A DNA stretch of 64,000 nt from Siphonodentalium dalli (Eukaryota > Mollusca > Scaphopoda > Gadilida > Siphonodentaliidae), in the NCBI GenBank assembly GCA_032622095.1, contig CP136065.1, forward strand, positions 19,580,134 to 19,644,133, written 5' to 3'. A model generated the notes under the pieces. That model made no database searches. It was given only the letters and a program-made list of their open reading frames with translations, and was not told the origin of the DNA. Every line of letters begins with the position of its first letter. The stretch's first letter is position 1. Positions 33,558 through 44,649 of this stretch are shown here, piece after piece. A program made the position numbers and the translations under genes.

Positions 33558-34513
33558 CATACTCACGCTGGTCGTCCTATAATCCCCGATGCGGGCAGTA
33601 AACCACGGTGCGGGCGTCAGTAAACCGCACATCGGGCAAAAACAATTAGAATTTTCCACATGATTGGCTAGTCTAATTAGATAAAAGTAGTCAATTTAGA
33701 TGTTACTCAAATCAACGGAAGACGTATATGATAAGCAATGCATATTTATGCTGTGACAAGAGTTCAGAGACAGTTCACACATCAGATCTGGAGAAAAACA
33801 CAATCTTAGTCGAGCGCATTTGGAATTTTGGGGTAAATTTAAATTTCATTCAGCAAATGTTTCACTGCAGACACTTCTCGAGAATTTTTTTTGAAAACGT
33901 GGAGAAGTCTTGGGACAATCTACTCGTGACGTGTTTTGATACTAAAAGCACCCAGTCCCTATCCAGTAACTCGAATAAAGACATCTTTCCAAACATACCA
34001 TACATCGATAACGTAAAACGTACTGCGGGCAGGAGTAAACTCTGAAGCGGGGAAAATCTTGCCCGTTTAGGGGTTTACTCCGACACCGTGGACGTGGAGT
34101 GTCTCGTGTAATTGTCAATATTTTCCTGCATAAAAGCCGCAAATTCCAATGTGAATGTAGATTTAGTTTCCTAAACTATCTATATCAATGGAACGTTGAC
34201 AACGTTGTCCAAATTTATCACCTCGCATTCATCTTGGAGCTGAAAACACACAAAATTGAGACATAGAAGCTTATTCTCACACTTCATCGAGCATTTCGTC
34301 TCTTATTGAGCTTTATTCGTCGAACTGTTGACATTTGGTTGAAACTGGATTCATTATGCACCTCCTGGATCCGGAGTCGTGTCTGAAGAAAAACAGTTAA
34401 TAAAAAAATTCCCCCCACAACAAACCTACATGTACTCTTCACTCGTGCCCGCAACGGGGTTTACTCAATATGTGCCCGCAGCGGGTATTATAGAATGACT
34501 AGCGTGATACTGC
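33558..34513. mobile_element. 0.95-kb inverted-repeat element with GCGGGCA motifs
   Basis: The left end CATACTCACGCTGGTCGTCC plus TATAATCCCCGATGCGGGCA mirrors the right end TGCCCGCAGCGGGTATTATA plus GAATGACTAGCGTGATACTG. The GCGGGCA..GTAAAC motif recurs near both ends and again at about 34022-34075 in the middle. The 105-codon frame at 33728-34045 is unrecognised. The element abuts the end of the 34-bp array. Confidence 0.8.
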
Positions 34514-34605
34514 TGTGGAGTGTGGACTCTTATGACTGATGTGTAGGTTTTCTACACAAAATGTGTAGCCCTGCTACTTGATCATTATTCATTTTTTTAT
34601 CTTAA

Positions 34606-35102
34606 AGACACGGGCGGTGTTCTTTGCAGAATTATTCATATTTGTTCAAATCGCCATCAACAGAAGGAATATTAAAATATATACATGTATAGTTTTGTTC
34701 ATATGCCAAACATAATCAGCGCGCCGTAAATGTTATACTGTCGTCAAGACGTACGATGGTGTACGTAAACAAGAACCTGCTCGTGTTACAGAAGTTTTGC
34801 TTCTGTTTACATGACACAGCGCTATTCTATTGGTTAATCACACACAAATGATATAAACGCTCTTTATTATTTCCATATCAGGAAAACAGTAACAAATAAC
34901 GCTCTTTATGTTTACCATATCCGGATCTGTAACCTTTTTGGCTTTTGTTTACATAACAAAGGAAAAACATTTGACTATGCCATATTTCTGATTGATATAA
35001 GAACAAAGTCTGTCTATATTTTACTATTCTTTCTGTTTATGGCGGTTTTTGACGGAGCTGAATATTTTAACAGAATACCAACCGCCAACACCGCCCGTAT
35101 CT
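34606..35102. mobile_element. 0.5-kb MITE with AGACACGGGCGGTGTT ends
   Basis: AGACACGGGCGGTGTT at the left matches the inverse of AACACCGCCCGTATCT at the right with one mismatch. The interior contains a piece of dispersed repeat R1 (AAACGCTCTTTATTATTTCC). Target duplication not clear. Confidence 0.7.
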
Positions 35103-35543
35103 ACATATTTATGTAGTATATGTGTAGTTTCATATACGTACACAAATTGTGTAACAAATTTTACAAAATAAATGGGTCAATTTATACACATTTATACACA
35201 AAGGTGCACATGTGCATAAAATCAACATATATCCCTTGTAACATTTTTGTAGATTATTACACATACATAACGCAGACAAGAATGTAAGTTCAGTATTCCG
35301 ACCTGTGTGTATAAAGTGAATAAACGTTGCTACCTAAGCTGTCGTCTGCCATTGTTTTATGACTCTTATGTATTTTATTGGTTCCTTGTCCAAAACTGCG
35401 AAAATCAGTAACCTAACCAAGTCAGATCAACTATTATATGGTGTGCCTAGATGTAACTTAACGTAAAAGATGTAAAATTTAGCTTGACAACATAAAAGTG
35501 TATGAAAACAATTTCGTTGTCATCTTCACCATTAACGCTGCCG
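35103..35543. other. no gene recognised; ACACAAA/GTGTAG-rich
   Basis: Short words such as TTACACAT, ATACACAAA and GTGTAG recur loosely, but no clean unit emerges. Confidence 0.35.
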
Positions 35544-38500
35544 TGCATCATTACCACCATGTCATCGTCATCATTACCACCATGTCATCATTACCACCAT
35601 GTCATCGTCATCATTACCACCATGTCATCATTACCACCATGTCATCGTCATCATTACCACCATGTCATCGTCATCATTACCACCATGTCATCATCATCAT
35701 TACCACCATGTCATCGTCATCATTACCACCATGTCATCGTCATCATTACCACCATGTCATCGTCATCATTACCACCATGTCATCGTCATCATTACCACCA
35801 TGTCATCGTCATCACCATGTCATCGTCATCATTACCACCATGTCATCGTCATCATTACCACCATGTCATCATTACCACCATGTCATCGTCATCATTACCA
35901 CCATGTCATCGTCATCATTACCACCATGTCATCGTCATCATTACCACCATGTCATCGTCATCATTACCACCATGTCATCGTCATCATTACCACCATGTCA
36001 TCGTCATCATTACCACCATGTCATCATTACCACCATGTCATCGTCATCATTACCACCATGTCATCGTCATCATTGCCACCATGTCATCATTACCACCATG
36101 TCATCGTCATCATTACCACCATGTCATCGTCATCATTACCACCATGTCATCGTCATCATTACCACCATGTCATCGTCATCATTACCACCATGTCATCGTC
36201 ATCATTACCACCATGTCATCATTACCACCATGTCATCGTCATCATTCCCACCATGTCATCGTCATCATTACCACCATGTCATCGTCATCATTACCACCAT
36301 GTCATCGTCATCATTACCACCATGTCATCGTCATCATTACCACCATGGCATCGTCATCATTACCACCATGTCATCATTACCACCATGTCATCGTCATCAT
36401 TACCACCATGTCATCGTCATCATTACCACCATGTCATCGTCATCATTACCACCATGTCATCGTCATTATTACCACCATGTCATCGTCATCATTACCACCA
36501 TGTCATCGTCATCATTACCACCATGTCATCATTACCACCATGTCATCGTCATCATTACCACCATGTCATCATTACCACCATGTCATCGTCATCATTACCA
36601 CCATGTCATCGTCATCATTACCACCATGTCATCATCATCATTACCACCATGTCATCGTCATCATTACCACCATGTCATCGTCATCATTACCACCATGTCA
36701 TCGTCATCATTACCACCATGTCATCGTCATCATTACCACCATGTCATCGTCATCACTATGTCATCGTCATCATTACCACCATGTCATCGTCATCATTACC
36801 ACCATGTCATCATTACCACCATGTCATCGTCATCATTACCACCATGTCATCGTCATCATTACCACCATGTCATCGTCATCATTACCACCATGTCATCGTC
36901 ATCATTACCACCATGTCATCGTCATCATTACCACCATGTCATCGTCATCATTACCACCATGTCATCATTACCACCATGTCATCGTCATCATTACCACCAT
37001 GTCATCGTCATCATTACCACCATGTCATCATTACCACCATGTCATCGTCATCATTACCACCATGTCATCGTCATCATTACCACCATGTCATCGTCATCAT
37101 TACCACCATGTCATCGTCATCATTACCACCATGTCATCATTACCACCATGTCATCGTCATCATTACCACCATGTCATCGTCATCATTACCACCATGTCAT
37201 CGTCATCATTACCACCATGTCATCGTCATCATTACCACCATATCATCGTCATCATTACCACCATGGCATCGTCATCATTACCACCATGTCATCATTACCA
37301 CCATGTCATCGTCATCATTACCACCATGTCATCGTCATCATTACCACCATGTCATCGTCATCATTACCACCATGTCATCGTCATTATTACCACCATGTCA
37401 TCGTCATCATTACCACCATGTCATCGTCATCATTACCACCATGTCGTCGTCATCATTACCACCATATCATCGTCATCATTACCACCATGTCATCATTACC
37501 ACCATATCATCGTCATCATTACCACCATGTCATCGTCATCATTAGCACCATGTCATCGTCATCATTACCACCATGTCATCGTCATCATTACCACCATGTC
37601 ATCGTCATCATTACCACCATGTCATCGTCATCATTACCACCATGTCATCGTCATCATTACCACCATGTCATCATTACCACCATGTCATCGTCAGCATTAC
37701 CACCATGTCATCGTCATCATTACCACCATGTCATCGTCAACATTACCACCATGTCATCGTCATCATTACCACCATGTCATCGTCATCATTACCACCATGT
37801 CATCGTCATCATTACCACCATGTCATCGTCATCATTACCACCATGTCATCGTCATCATTACCACCATGTCATCGTCATCATTACCACCATGTCATCGTCA
37901 TCATTACCACCATGTCATCGTCATCATTACCACCATGTCATCATCATCATTACCACCATGTCATCGTCATCATTACCACCATGTCATCGTCATCATTACC
38001 ACCATGTCATCGTCATCATTACCACCATGTCATCGTCATCACCATGTCATCGTCATCATTGCCACCATGTCATCGTCATCATTACCACCATGGCATCGTC
38101 ATCATTAGCACCATGTCATCGTCATCATTACCACCATGTCATCGTCATCATTACCACCATGTCATCGTCATCACCATGTCATCGTCATCATTACCACCAT
38201 GTCATCGTCATCATTACCACCATGTCATCGTCATCATTTCCACCATGTCATCGTCATCACCATGTCATCGTCATCATTACCACCATGTCATCGTCGTCAT
38301 TACCACCATGTCATCGTCATCATTTCCACCATGTCATCGTCATCACCATGTCATCGTCATCATTACCACCATGTCATCGTCATCATTTCCACCATGTCAT
38401 CGTCATCGCCATGTCATCGTCATCATTACCACCATGTCATCGTCATTATTACCACCATGTCATCATTACCACCATGTCATCGTCATCATTACCACCATGT

Positions 38501-38590
38501 CATCGTCATCATTACCACCATGTCATCGTCATCACCCATGTCATCGTCATCACCATGTCATCGTCATCACCATGTCATCGTCATCATTTT
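35544..38590 (+). repeat. 3-kb 23-bp minisatellite, open in all three forward frames
   Basis: The main unit is CATGTCATCGTCATCATTAC plus CAC (23 bp). A 17-bp variant lacks CGTCAT and is interspersed; near the 3' end variants such as CATCACCATGTCATCG and CATTTCC increase. Because 23 is not a multiple of three and the unit has no stop in any forward frame, all three frames stay open and yield frames of up to 1042 codons with a 23-residue period rich in H, I, T and S. These are repeat artefacts: no signal peptide, no domain, and the frames start and end just outside the array. Confidence 0.95.
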
Positions 38591-39180
38591 GGCATCACGA
38601 CCAGTGTTTGGAATACCATTCTATGAGTAAATAACCAAACACTTCTTCTGCTGCGTAACCAATTCGAAGCTGATTTGAAGATTGTGTTCTTATATGGGCT
38701 TTTTTGTTCTGTCCATCACCTTTTTTTCCTTTTTTCCTTTTTTTTTTATAGAAAAGTGTATTAATGATAAAAAAAATTAATTTGAGATATAAAATGGGAT
38801 GGGGTCGACTTGTTACAGACCGTAGATCATCCGCTCCTTGGTATCTCTACACGCCAGAGGCTCGTAATATGGCAAACAATGGCCAATTATGCCAGTCCCA
38901 TTTTCCGAAATCTCCCCAAAAACAGACATTTTTCGTATAAAATATGACCATTAAATACCACTTTAATAGACAATTTGCATCATATGTAACATGGCTAACA
39001 AATGTCGTCTGATGGCCGGTGCAGTTAATTTGCCCGTAATTGACAGTATTATTCATCAAACAGGTGAGTACATTGGGAATGTGTCACTACTGTTACCCAT
39101 AGATACAGGTCTGTGAGTTTATTATTACACAAATGTTTCTCTTCTTAGTTTTGTCCAATGTGATCCCCATGAGGCAACAT
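38591..39180. other. no gene recognised; T-rich tract 38710-38750
   Basis: T and C-rich run followed by A-rich sequence. No repeat match to other parts of the window. Confidence 0.4.
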
Positions 39181-39181
39181 T

Positions 39182-39305
39182 ATAAAAATGGTGACCTGGC
39201 TCGAGGGCACCATTGCGGATTGTCTCCCCGAGGAACCAATGTCTCCCGAAGCGGAGATTATCCGCAATGTTGCCCTCGAGTCAGGTCACCATTGTTTTTA
39301 TTATA
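39182..39305. mobile_element. foldback element, ~50-bp arms
   Basis: ATAAAAATGGTGACCTGGCT and CGAGGGCACCATTGCGGATT are mirrored by AATCTCCGC, TCCGCAATGTTGCCCTCGAG and CAGGTCACCATTGTTTTTAT. The loop is short, around GAACCAATGTCTCC. Confidence 0.85.
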
Positions 39306-40215
39306 CCGAATAACCATGTCAGCAGTTTCGAAATATCATCGGGTGAAACATCCGCGAATCGCTTCGATTTGACACCGGCATCAATGATGTTTAATTTGAA
39401 GAATGCGGAAGTCGTCTGAATCGTGACGATTTGGGGTTTCCGGTTTGAATGTCACGGTCAAAATACGTCATAAAATTTCGTTCGGGTGCTTCCGTGAACA
39501 TGTTCTGGCTCTTTCGGTCGGAGCGGTAAACATTGCAAAAACTGGTGACCGGCAATGTTTCATGGGCGGGAAACATTGCAAATTGTAAAATCACACCCTA
39601 TGGGAAATTAACATAGGCTTTTAATATGAGGTATAATAAATACGCTTTGTTTCATTCCAATGGATGGCCAGTGGGAATCCCCCTTATAAACCCGAAACGT
39701 CCATACTGTTACCGTCCCTACTGTTACCCTTGAAATAGTAACAGTAGGGAACATTTTGGTAACAGCAGGGACAAAATTTAAAAATAGGCATGAGTAAGTG
39801 TTAGTATGCGAGTCATAATTATTTTGACATCACCCTGCTCTGTTTCCTTGCTTATTACATCAATATGTTCATGGATTATACCCGTCATTCCTGTCTCATT
39901 CACATAATGCTGGACGTGGTAACAGGAGGGACATTGCGGTAACAGCAGTGACAATCCATTACACAATTGTTATTTTTGGCAGTGAATTGACATATATTTG
40001 TATTTCCTTGCATAACGCCTTCCATTTCTGTCATCCACGCACTCATTTTTGGTATATAATATGTTCTATTATACTTGATTGAGATCCAGTAAATGAAAGT
40101 ATAGGTGCTCATTCGCAATTATCAAAAAGTTTTCACATACATTCACAAAGGGCACATTCCCATGCCCAACACAAACCCGTGTAAACTGTCAGATATATAC
40201 ATACCCCTGGTCAAG
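39306..40215. other. no gene recognised; short GGTAACAG repeats
   Basis: GTAACAG(T/C)AGGGA-type words occur in both orientations at about 39700-39775 and 39917-39955. This may be a decayed foldback of about 250 bp. Confidence 0.4.
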
Positions 40216-40703
40216 TGGTCCTGATTATATGATATGATGTTGGTAGTCCTGCTGAATTGCTATGATGCGGATAGGGCAAAATGATGCCGTTACGAAATAG
40301 TACCGTTATTTTTTCAAAAGTCTGTTTGACTACTCCGAGCGATTTGACAAAATAAAAACCAGTGTGTGTGTATGAAACATTCAAGAACATATATTTTTTT
40401 TTTTAAATATAATAATGCCTGAGCTGGTGTTTCTAAAATGACGTGAATAACCCATCTTGATTATAGTCAATGTTCAACTACTAATACATTTAGTATTACA
40501 AATATTTCGCAATATATATATTTTTGAATGTTTGATACGCATAATGGCTTTTCCTGCATATGTTCAGATTATCGGAACACCGCGAAAAAGACATATTAAA
40601 AAAAATATAACGGTAATTTTTGTTAACAGCATCAGTTTGCCCTAACATCATCATAGCAATTCAGCAGGACCCAAACGCATCATAGCACATTAGCAGTAAT
40701 GTA
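40216..40703. mobile_element. inverted-repeat element with CCTGCTGAATTGC arms
   Basis: GTCCTGCTGAATTGCTATGA plus TGCGGATAGGGCAAA..GATG at 40246 is mirrored by CATCA.TTTGCCCTAACATC and ATCATAGCAATTCAGCAGGA at about 40630-40670. A weaker second turn of the same motif extends each arm outward. The interior is AT-rich and non-coding. Confidence 0.75.
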
Positions 40704-40922
40704 TATGTACGTTTTATTGAGTTTACACGTAAACAAATATATATCTACATATATCGAAATCACCCAGTATTTTTTTTCGTTGTGTCTGAAATTCTGTTAA
40801 TCCTGAAATAATTTTCTGAGCACTGGTCATGGCACTGATGGACGGTTCACGATGCTCATTGAAGATATATACATATATATGGAGAGTCCTGTGTCACCTG
40901 TAGTTATACTCAAACATGTTCC

Positions 40923-41099
40923 AAACTACTACTCAAAAATGGCCTGACTATCACACCAAATGCATGCATGACATGCAAATCACAGAACTTTGTCTACAAC
41001 ATCATGTGCTCTGTGTTCAGAGAATCATACATTGGCGAAACCATACAGCGCCCTGTACGCTATCGCTGCGATGTATCTCAGCGGAACGATGGGAGATAA
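40923..41099 (+). pseudogene. GIY-YIG endonuclease-like fragment
   Basis: In the frame beginning 40923 the peptide contains CMTCKSQNFVYNIMC, then about seven residues, then YIGET followed by VRYRCDV, and stops at 41097. The pattern C-x-x-C, hydrophobic-V-Y-x-I-x-C and Y-I-G-E-T is the start of the GIY-YIG nuclease fold as found in Penelope-like elements and related invertebrate proteins. Only about 50 residues remain, without the downstream Arg/Glu/Asn catalytic positions, so it is a fragment. It adjoins the foldback at 41140. Confidence 0.55.
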
Positions 41100-41139
41100 C
41101 TCTGCCCGGAGTTTGTGGCGAAACTAGAAACACTCTGCG

Positions 41140-42245
41140 CCAGGGACATGACAATCTGCGGGATGGGATGGGATATGGGACAAAACGACAATCTGCGGGA
41201 CAGAATTTCAAATTGCGTGGGACGGCGGATATCTCGAGGAATACAGGGCTTAGGGGGCTCATTTTGGTGTATAACGAAAGGCCCACGTTCGCCCTATCCA
41301 CACATATTAACCCCGCCACTAACCAAACACCAGAAGTTGCATTATTTGATCGACAACTGACCTAACATGGGGTGGAATTTGGGATAGCATGATAATCTGC
41401 GGGACAGGATTTTCAAATTGCGTGGGACGGCCGATATCTCGAGGAATACAGCGCATAGAGGGCTACTTTTGGTGTCTAACGAAAGGTCCACATTCGCCCT
41501 ATCCACACATATTAACCCCGCCACTGACCGGACATCGGGCCCCATTATATTATATTGAATATACCGGCTGAAATCGATCCTGTAATTGTAAACATCGAGT
41601 CTATTTTTAGCTGTTTTATCGGAGCGTGTTTGCGTATTCGCCATTACAATATTCGCACTAAAACAGCCATATTGTAGCTAAAAACGAATGCACAGTATTC
41701 CACTGCGTTACTTGATACCTAAAACTTGTTGTTTGCTAGCGTATTCATCGAGAAATCTAAATTCTAAACTTTAATGTCGAACGCAGTTTTTCGTGTTTGT
41801 GGCATTTTATGTTAGGTCAGTTGTCGACCGGATAATGTAACTTCCGGTGTCCGGTCACTGACGGGGTTAATATGTGTGGATAGGGCGAATGTGGACCTTT
41901 CGTGAGACACCAAAAGGAGCCCTCTACGCGCTGTATTCCTCGAGATATCGGCCGTCCCACGCAATTTGAAAATCCCGTCCCGCAGATTGTCATGCTATCC
42001 CAAATTCCACCCCATGTTAGGTCAGTTGTCGATCAAATAATGCAACTTCTGGTGTCCGGTCAGTGGCGGGGTTAATATGTGTGGATAGGGCGAATGTGGG
42101 CATTTCGTTAGACACCAAAATGAGCCCCCTACGCCCTGTATTCCTCGAGATATCGGCCGTCCCACGCAATTTGAAATTCTGTCCCGCAGATTGTCGTTTT
42201 GTCCCATATCCCATCCCATCCCGCAGATTGTCATGTCCCCTGCGC
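41140..42245. mobile_element. 1.1-kb foldback with duplicated ~200-bp arms
   Basis: The left arm (41140-41545) holds two direct copies of a unit with CAAATTGCGTGGGACGG, GATATCTCGAGGAATACAG, CGAAAGG.CCAC.TTCGCCC and CACACATATTAACCCCGCCA. The right arm (41815-42245) holds the same two units inverted. The arms are about 90% alike by eye; the spacer is about 270 bp. Frames on both strands mirror each other because of the palindrome and are not genes. Confidence 0.9.
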
Positions 42246-42566
42246 CAACGTGTTTCTGTTCATCGCCAACACATAACACAGCCCGAATACAGAAAATTAA
42301 ACTGAACAATGTAATATGAACATTATAATATATGTTAAATATAGCGAGCATATATATACAACACTGCAGCTGGCCACGCGCAGCATATATGTATCACATT
42401 CTGGAGTAATATTTTTCTATGATAATCGATGACCAACTATAATAACTGATCGCATGCCAATGCACCCATATCATGTGCTCCACGAAGTCTTCATTGTCAT
42501 AATAAACGAACGATTGATACTGCGAAAATAGAGCAATCTTTTGCTGTACACCAAATTAGTATACTG

Positions 42567-43037
42567 GAGGGTATCACCCCCCCCCCCCCCCCTGAATCCT
42601 GAATACCAGTTAATTTTGGGGGGTGAATCCTGAATACATGTTAAGAAATAATATGCGATAAATGACATACAAATTGACTGTTTTAATATACCGGTTAATT
42701 AAAGTTTGGAATTGGAACACAAATCAAATATAGTTTCCGGACGCTTTCCGGTTAACGACCGAAGAGACGCCGGTCGCGTTGTGTGCGCTATGAGGCCGTT
42801 ATGATACGATTAATGATACTTTATGATGGCATGGTGGTCGAATATGCCCAAGAAACTATTATATCCACTCATTCATACAGATAACTAGCACAAAATATTA
42901 TTTTGCGCCATCAAATCCTACGTCCAAGATGTTTTGCTTGAACCCGAATACCAGTTAATTCGTGGGTATGAATCCTGCGTACGGCTTCAAAACACCCTGA
43001 ATCCCGCGTACCGAAAAAAGGGGGGGGTGATACCCTC
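42567..43037. mobile_element. MITE with GAGGGTATCACC + poly-C ends and 6-bp target duplication
   Basis: Ends GAGGGTATCACCCCCCCC and GGGGGGGTGATACCCTC, with ATACTG on both sides (42561-42566 and 43038-43043). CTGAATCCTGAATACCAGTT-like units recur just inside both ends. No coding capacity. Superfamily not assigned. Confidence 0.85.
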
Positions 43038-43043
43038 ATACTG

Positions 43044-43500
43044 CAGTACAGTCGTCTAGCTGGCTACGCAGAATACTGCCGTACAACTGGCTTTTTTTTA
43101 ATCGGATTTTTTTTCTCAAGAAAACTACCTTATATATATCAGATACGTTATATATAACACAGACCAAACCATCATCTGTATAGTAGACCCATGTTTGGTA
43201 AGATTTATCAGGCTATTCTATTTTTTCTCATTTTTAAACAGAATTAGGTGATGATGTTCCATGGGAGTAATCGCCTGTTGCCAATTGACGAATAAAATTT
43301 GCGATTTATTTCAAAGTCACAAAATAGCCTCCATTAACTACACATATCTGCTATGCACATGCACGCGAAGGTTTGTATTGCTAAAGTCTCAAAGTCTGCG
43401 AGAAAAAGCCTGATATCTGCACCTACATGTACTGTAGCATAAAAACACTCGTGATGCGAACTGCTTCCGGTGTCGTATGTAGTCAGCAGTGATAGTATTA
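43044..43500. other. no gene recognised
   Basis: AT-rich sequence with no internal repeat or family match in the window. Confidence 0.4.
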
Positions 43501-43505
43501 AATAT

Positions 43506-43682
43506 GTCCTCTCAGCAGCAACATCGGCCGACAGACGAAGAAATCACCACCATGCACCAGACGGAGCAGGGACACCGATGTTACCCCGGATGTCCCTGCC
43601 GTCGGCGAGGACAGCGGCAACAGGAACACCGACGTCACCCGGGGGTTCCTGCCGCTGTCTTCGACGTGGAGATGGCAACTCT
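43506..43682 (+). pseudogene. C-terminal remnant of the lysine-rich WN-domain family
   Basis: Two neighbouring frames give GDTDVTPDVPAVGEDS and GNRNTDVT, then, after a one-base shift, VPAAVFDVEMATLPSQ. The 49-kb member has NDRDADVTPVAP and DFVVSMETIPSLPS here, and the 28-kb copy GDRDADVT then ADFVEIDTLPP. The shift lies at the same place as in the 28-kb copy. The conserved N-terminal domain is not found upstream. Confidence 0.5.
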
Positions 43683-43842
43683 ACCTAGCCAGACTCCACC
43701 AGGGGCGGATAACACCACCTCCACCTAGCCAGACTCCACCAGGGGCGGATAACACCACCTCCGCCTAGCCAGACTCCACCAGGGGCGGATAACACCACCT
43801 CCGCCTAGCCAGACTCCACCAGGGGCGGATAACACCACCTCC
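43683..43842. repeat. 40-bp minisatellite, 4 copies
   Basis: Unit CCTAGCCAGACTCCACCAGG plus GGCGGATAACACCACCTCCG. It begins inside the degraded reading frame of the preceding remnant (the LPSQTPPG region). Confidence 0.95.
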
Positions 43843-43860
43843 GGGGGACGAGACAAATTT

Positions 43861-44649
43861 CACGATGACAATGTGACAATGTGATGCGTCTGAGCTCTGA
43901 TGTAATGCTTGGTAACTGAATTGTATCGACATTGATGCTTCATACTGCAGAAGGCAATGACAGTCAATTGACGTACCGAATAAATTAGAGAGGAACTGCA
44001 TCGATATACAAAGTTCCAGAATACGTGCAAGTGCAAAGTATGCTAATGAAAACATAATTTTATAAAGCAAATTGCTATATTTTCGGACAAGCAATGATAG
44101 TAATTATGACGACCAATTGTCACCAAACTCCGCCATAATAAATGGTCACAACTAATCTGCCATCGCTACCGTAGTACGTGTGTCCACAGCCATTATATAA
44201 TGACAATGCTCCAATGTCATACTTTGACCCGAACTCCATGCAGCGCCCTCTCCGTTATCAGTTATCACTGCGATAGATCACTGCCACGAGGGTGGTAATT
44301 TGCGGACCGATACATCTATTTTTACGTATCGTCGGAACTATATTTAGTTACCTATTATCTTATTTTGACCACCACAAAGGTTTAAAGGGATCATTCATTG
44401 TCCAAATAATTCACAATGTATCTGAATTGGTCATCGTCGCGTGGTACGTTTCGTGAATAAATTTAAAGATCCACCAACGTCAATGTTTTTATTTTTGACC
44501 AATAACTCAAGTTTGGATTATATGATCTGAACCATATTTGGTAGGTGTGCTTCCCGGTAAAATATCGGCCAAGTTCGAATATGCATTCTGTTCAATTATT
44601 TTTACATGAGTTAGTAGTAGAGCGGACAAACTCAAAAAGCGCACTAGAA
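43861..44649. other. no gene recognised
   Basis: Unremarkable sequence. GCAGCGCCCTCTCCGTTATC and similar words near 44240 do not form a repeat. Confidence 0.4.

Noticed and set aside
35498-38634. Open frames up to 1042 codons
   Set aside because: They are the three frames of a 23-bp repeat that has no forward stops. All three frames encode the same rotated peptide, and there is no unique protein sequence of any length.
40916-41365. 149-codon frame
   Set aside because: It is out of phase with the recognisable GIY-YIG-like peptide and then runs into the foldback repeat.
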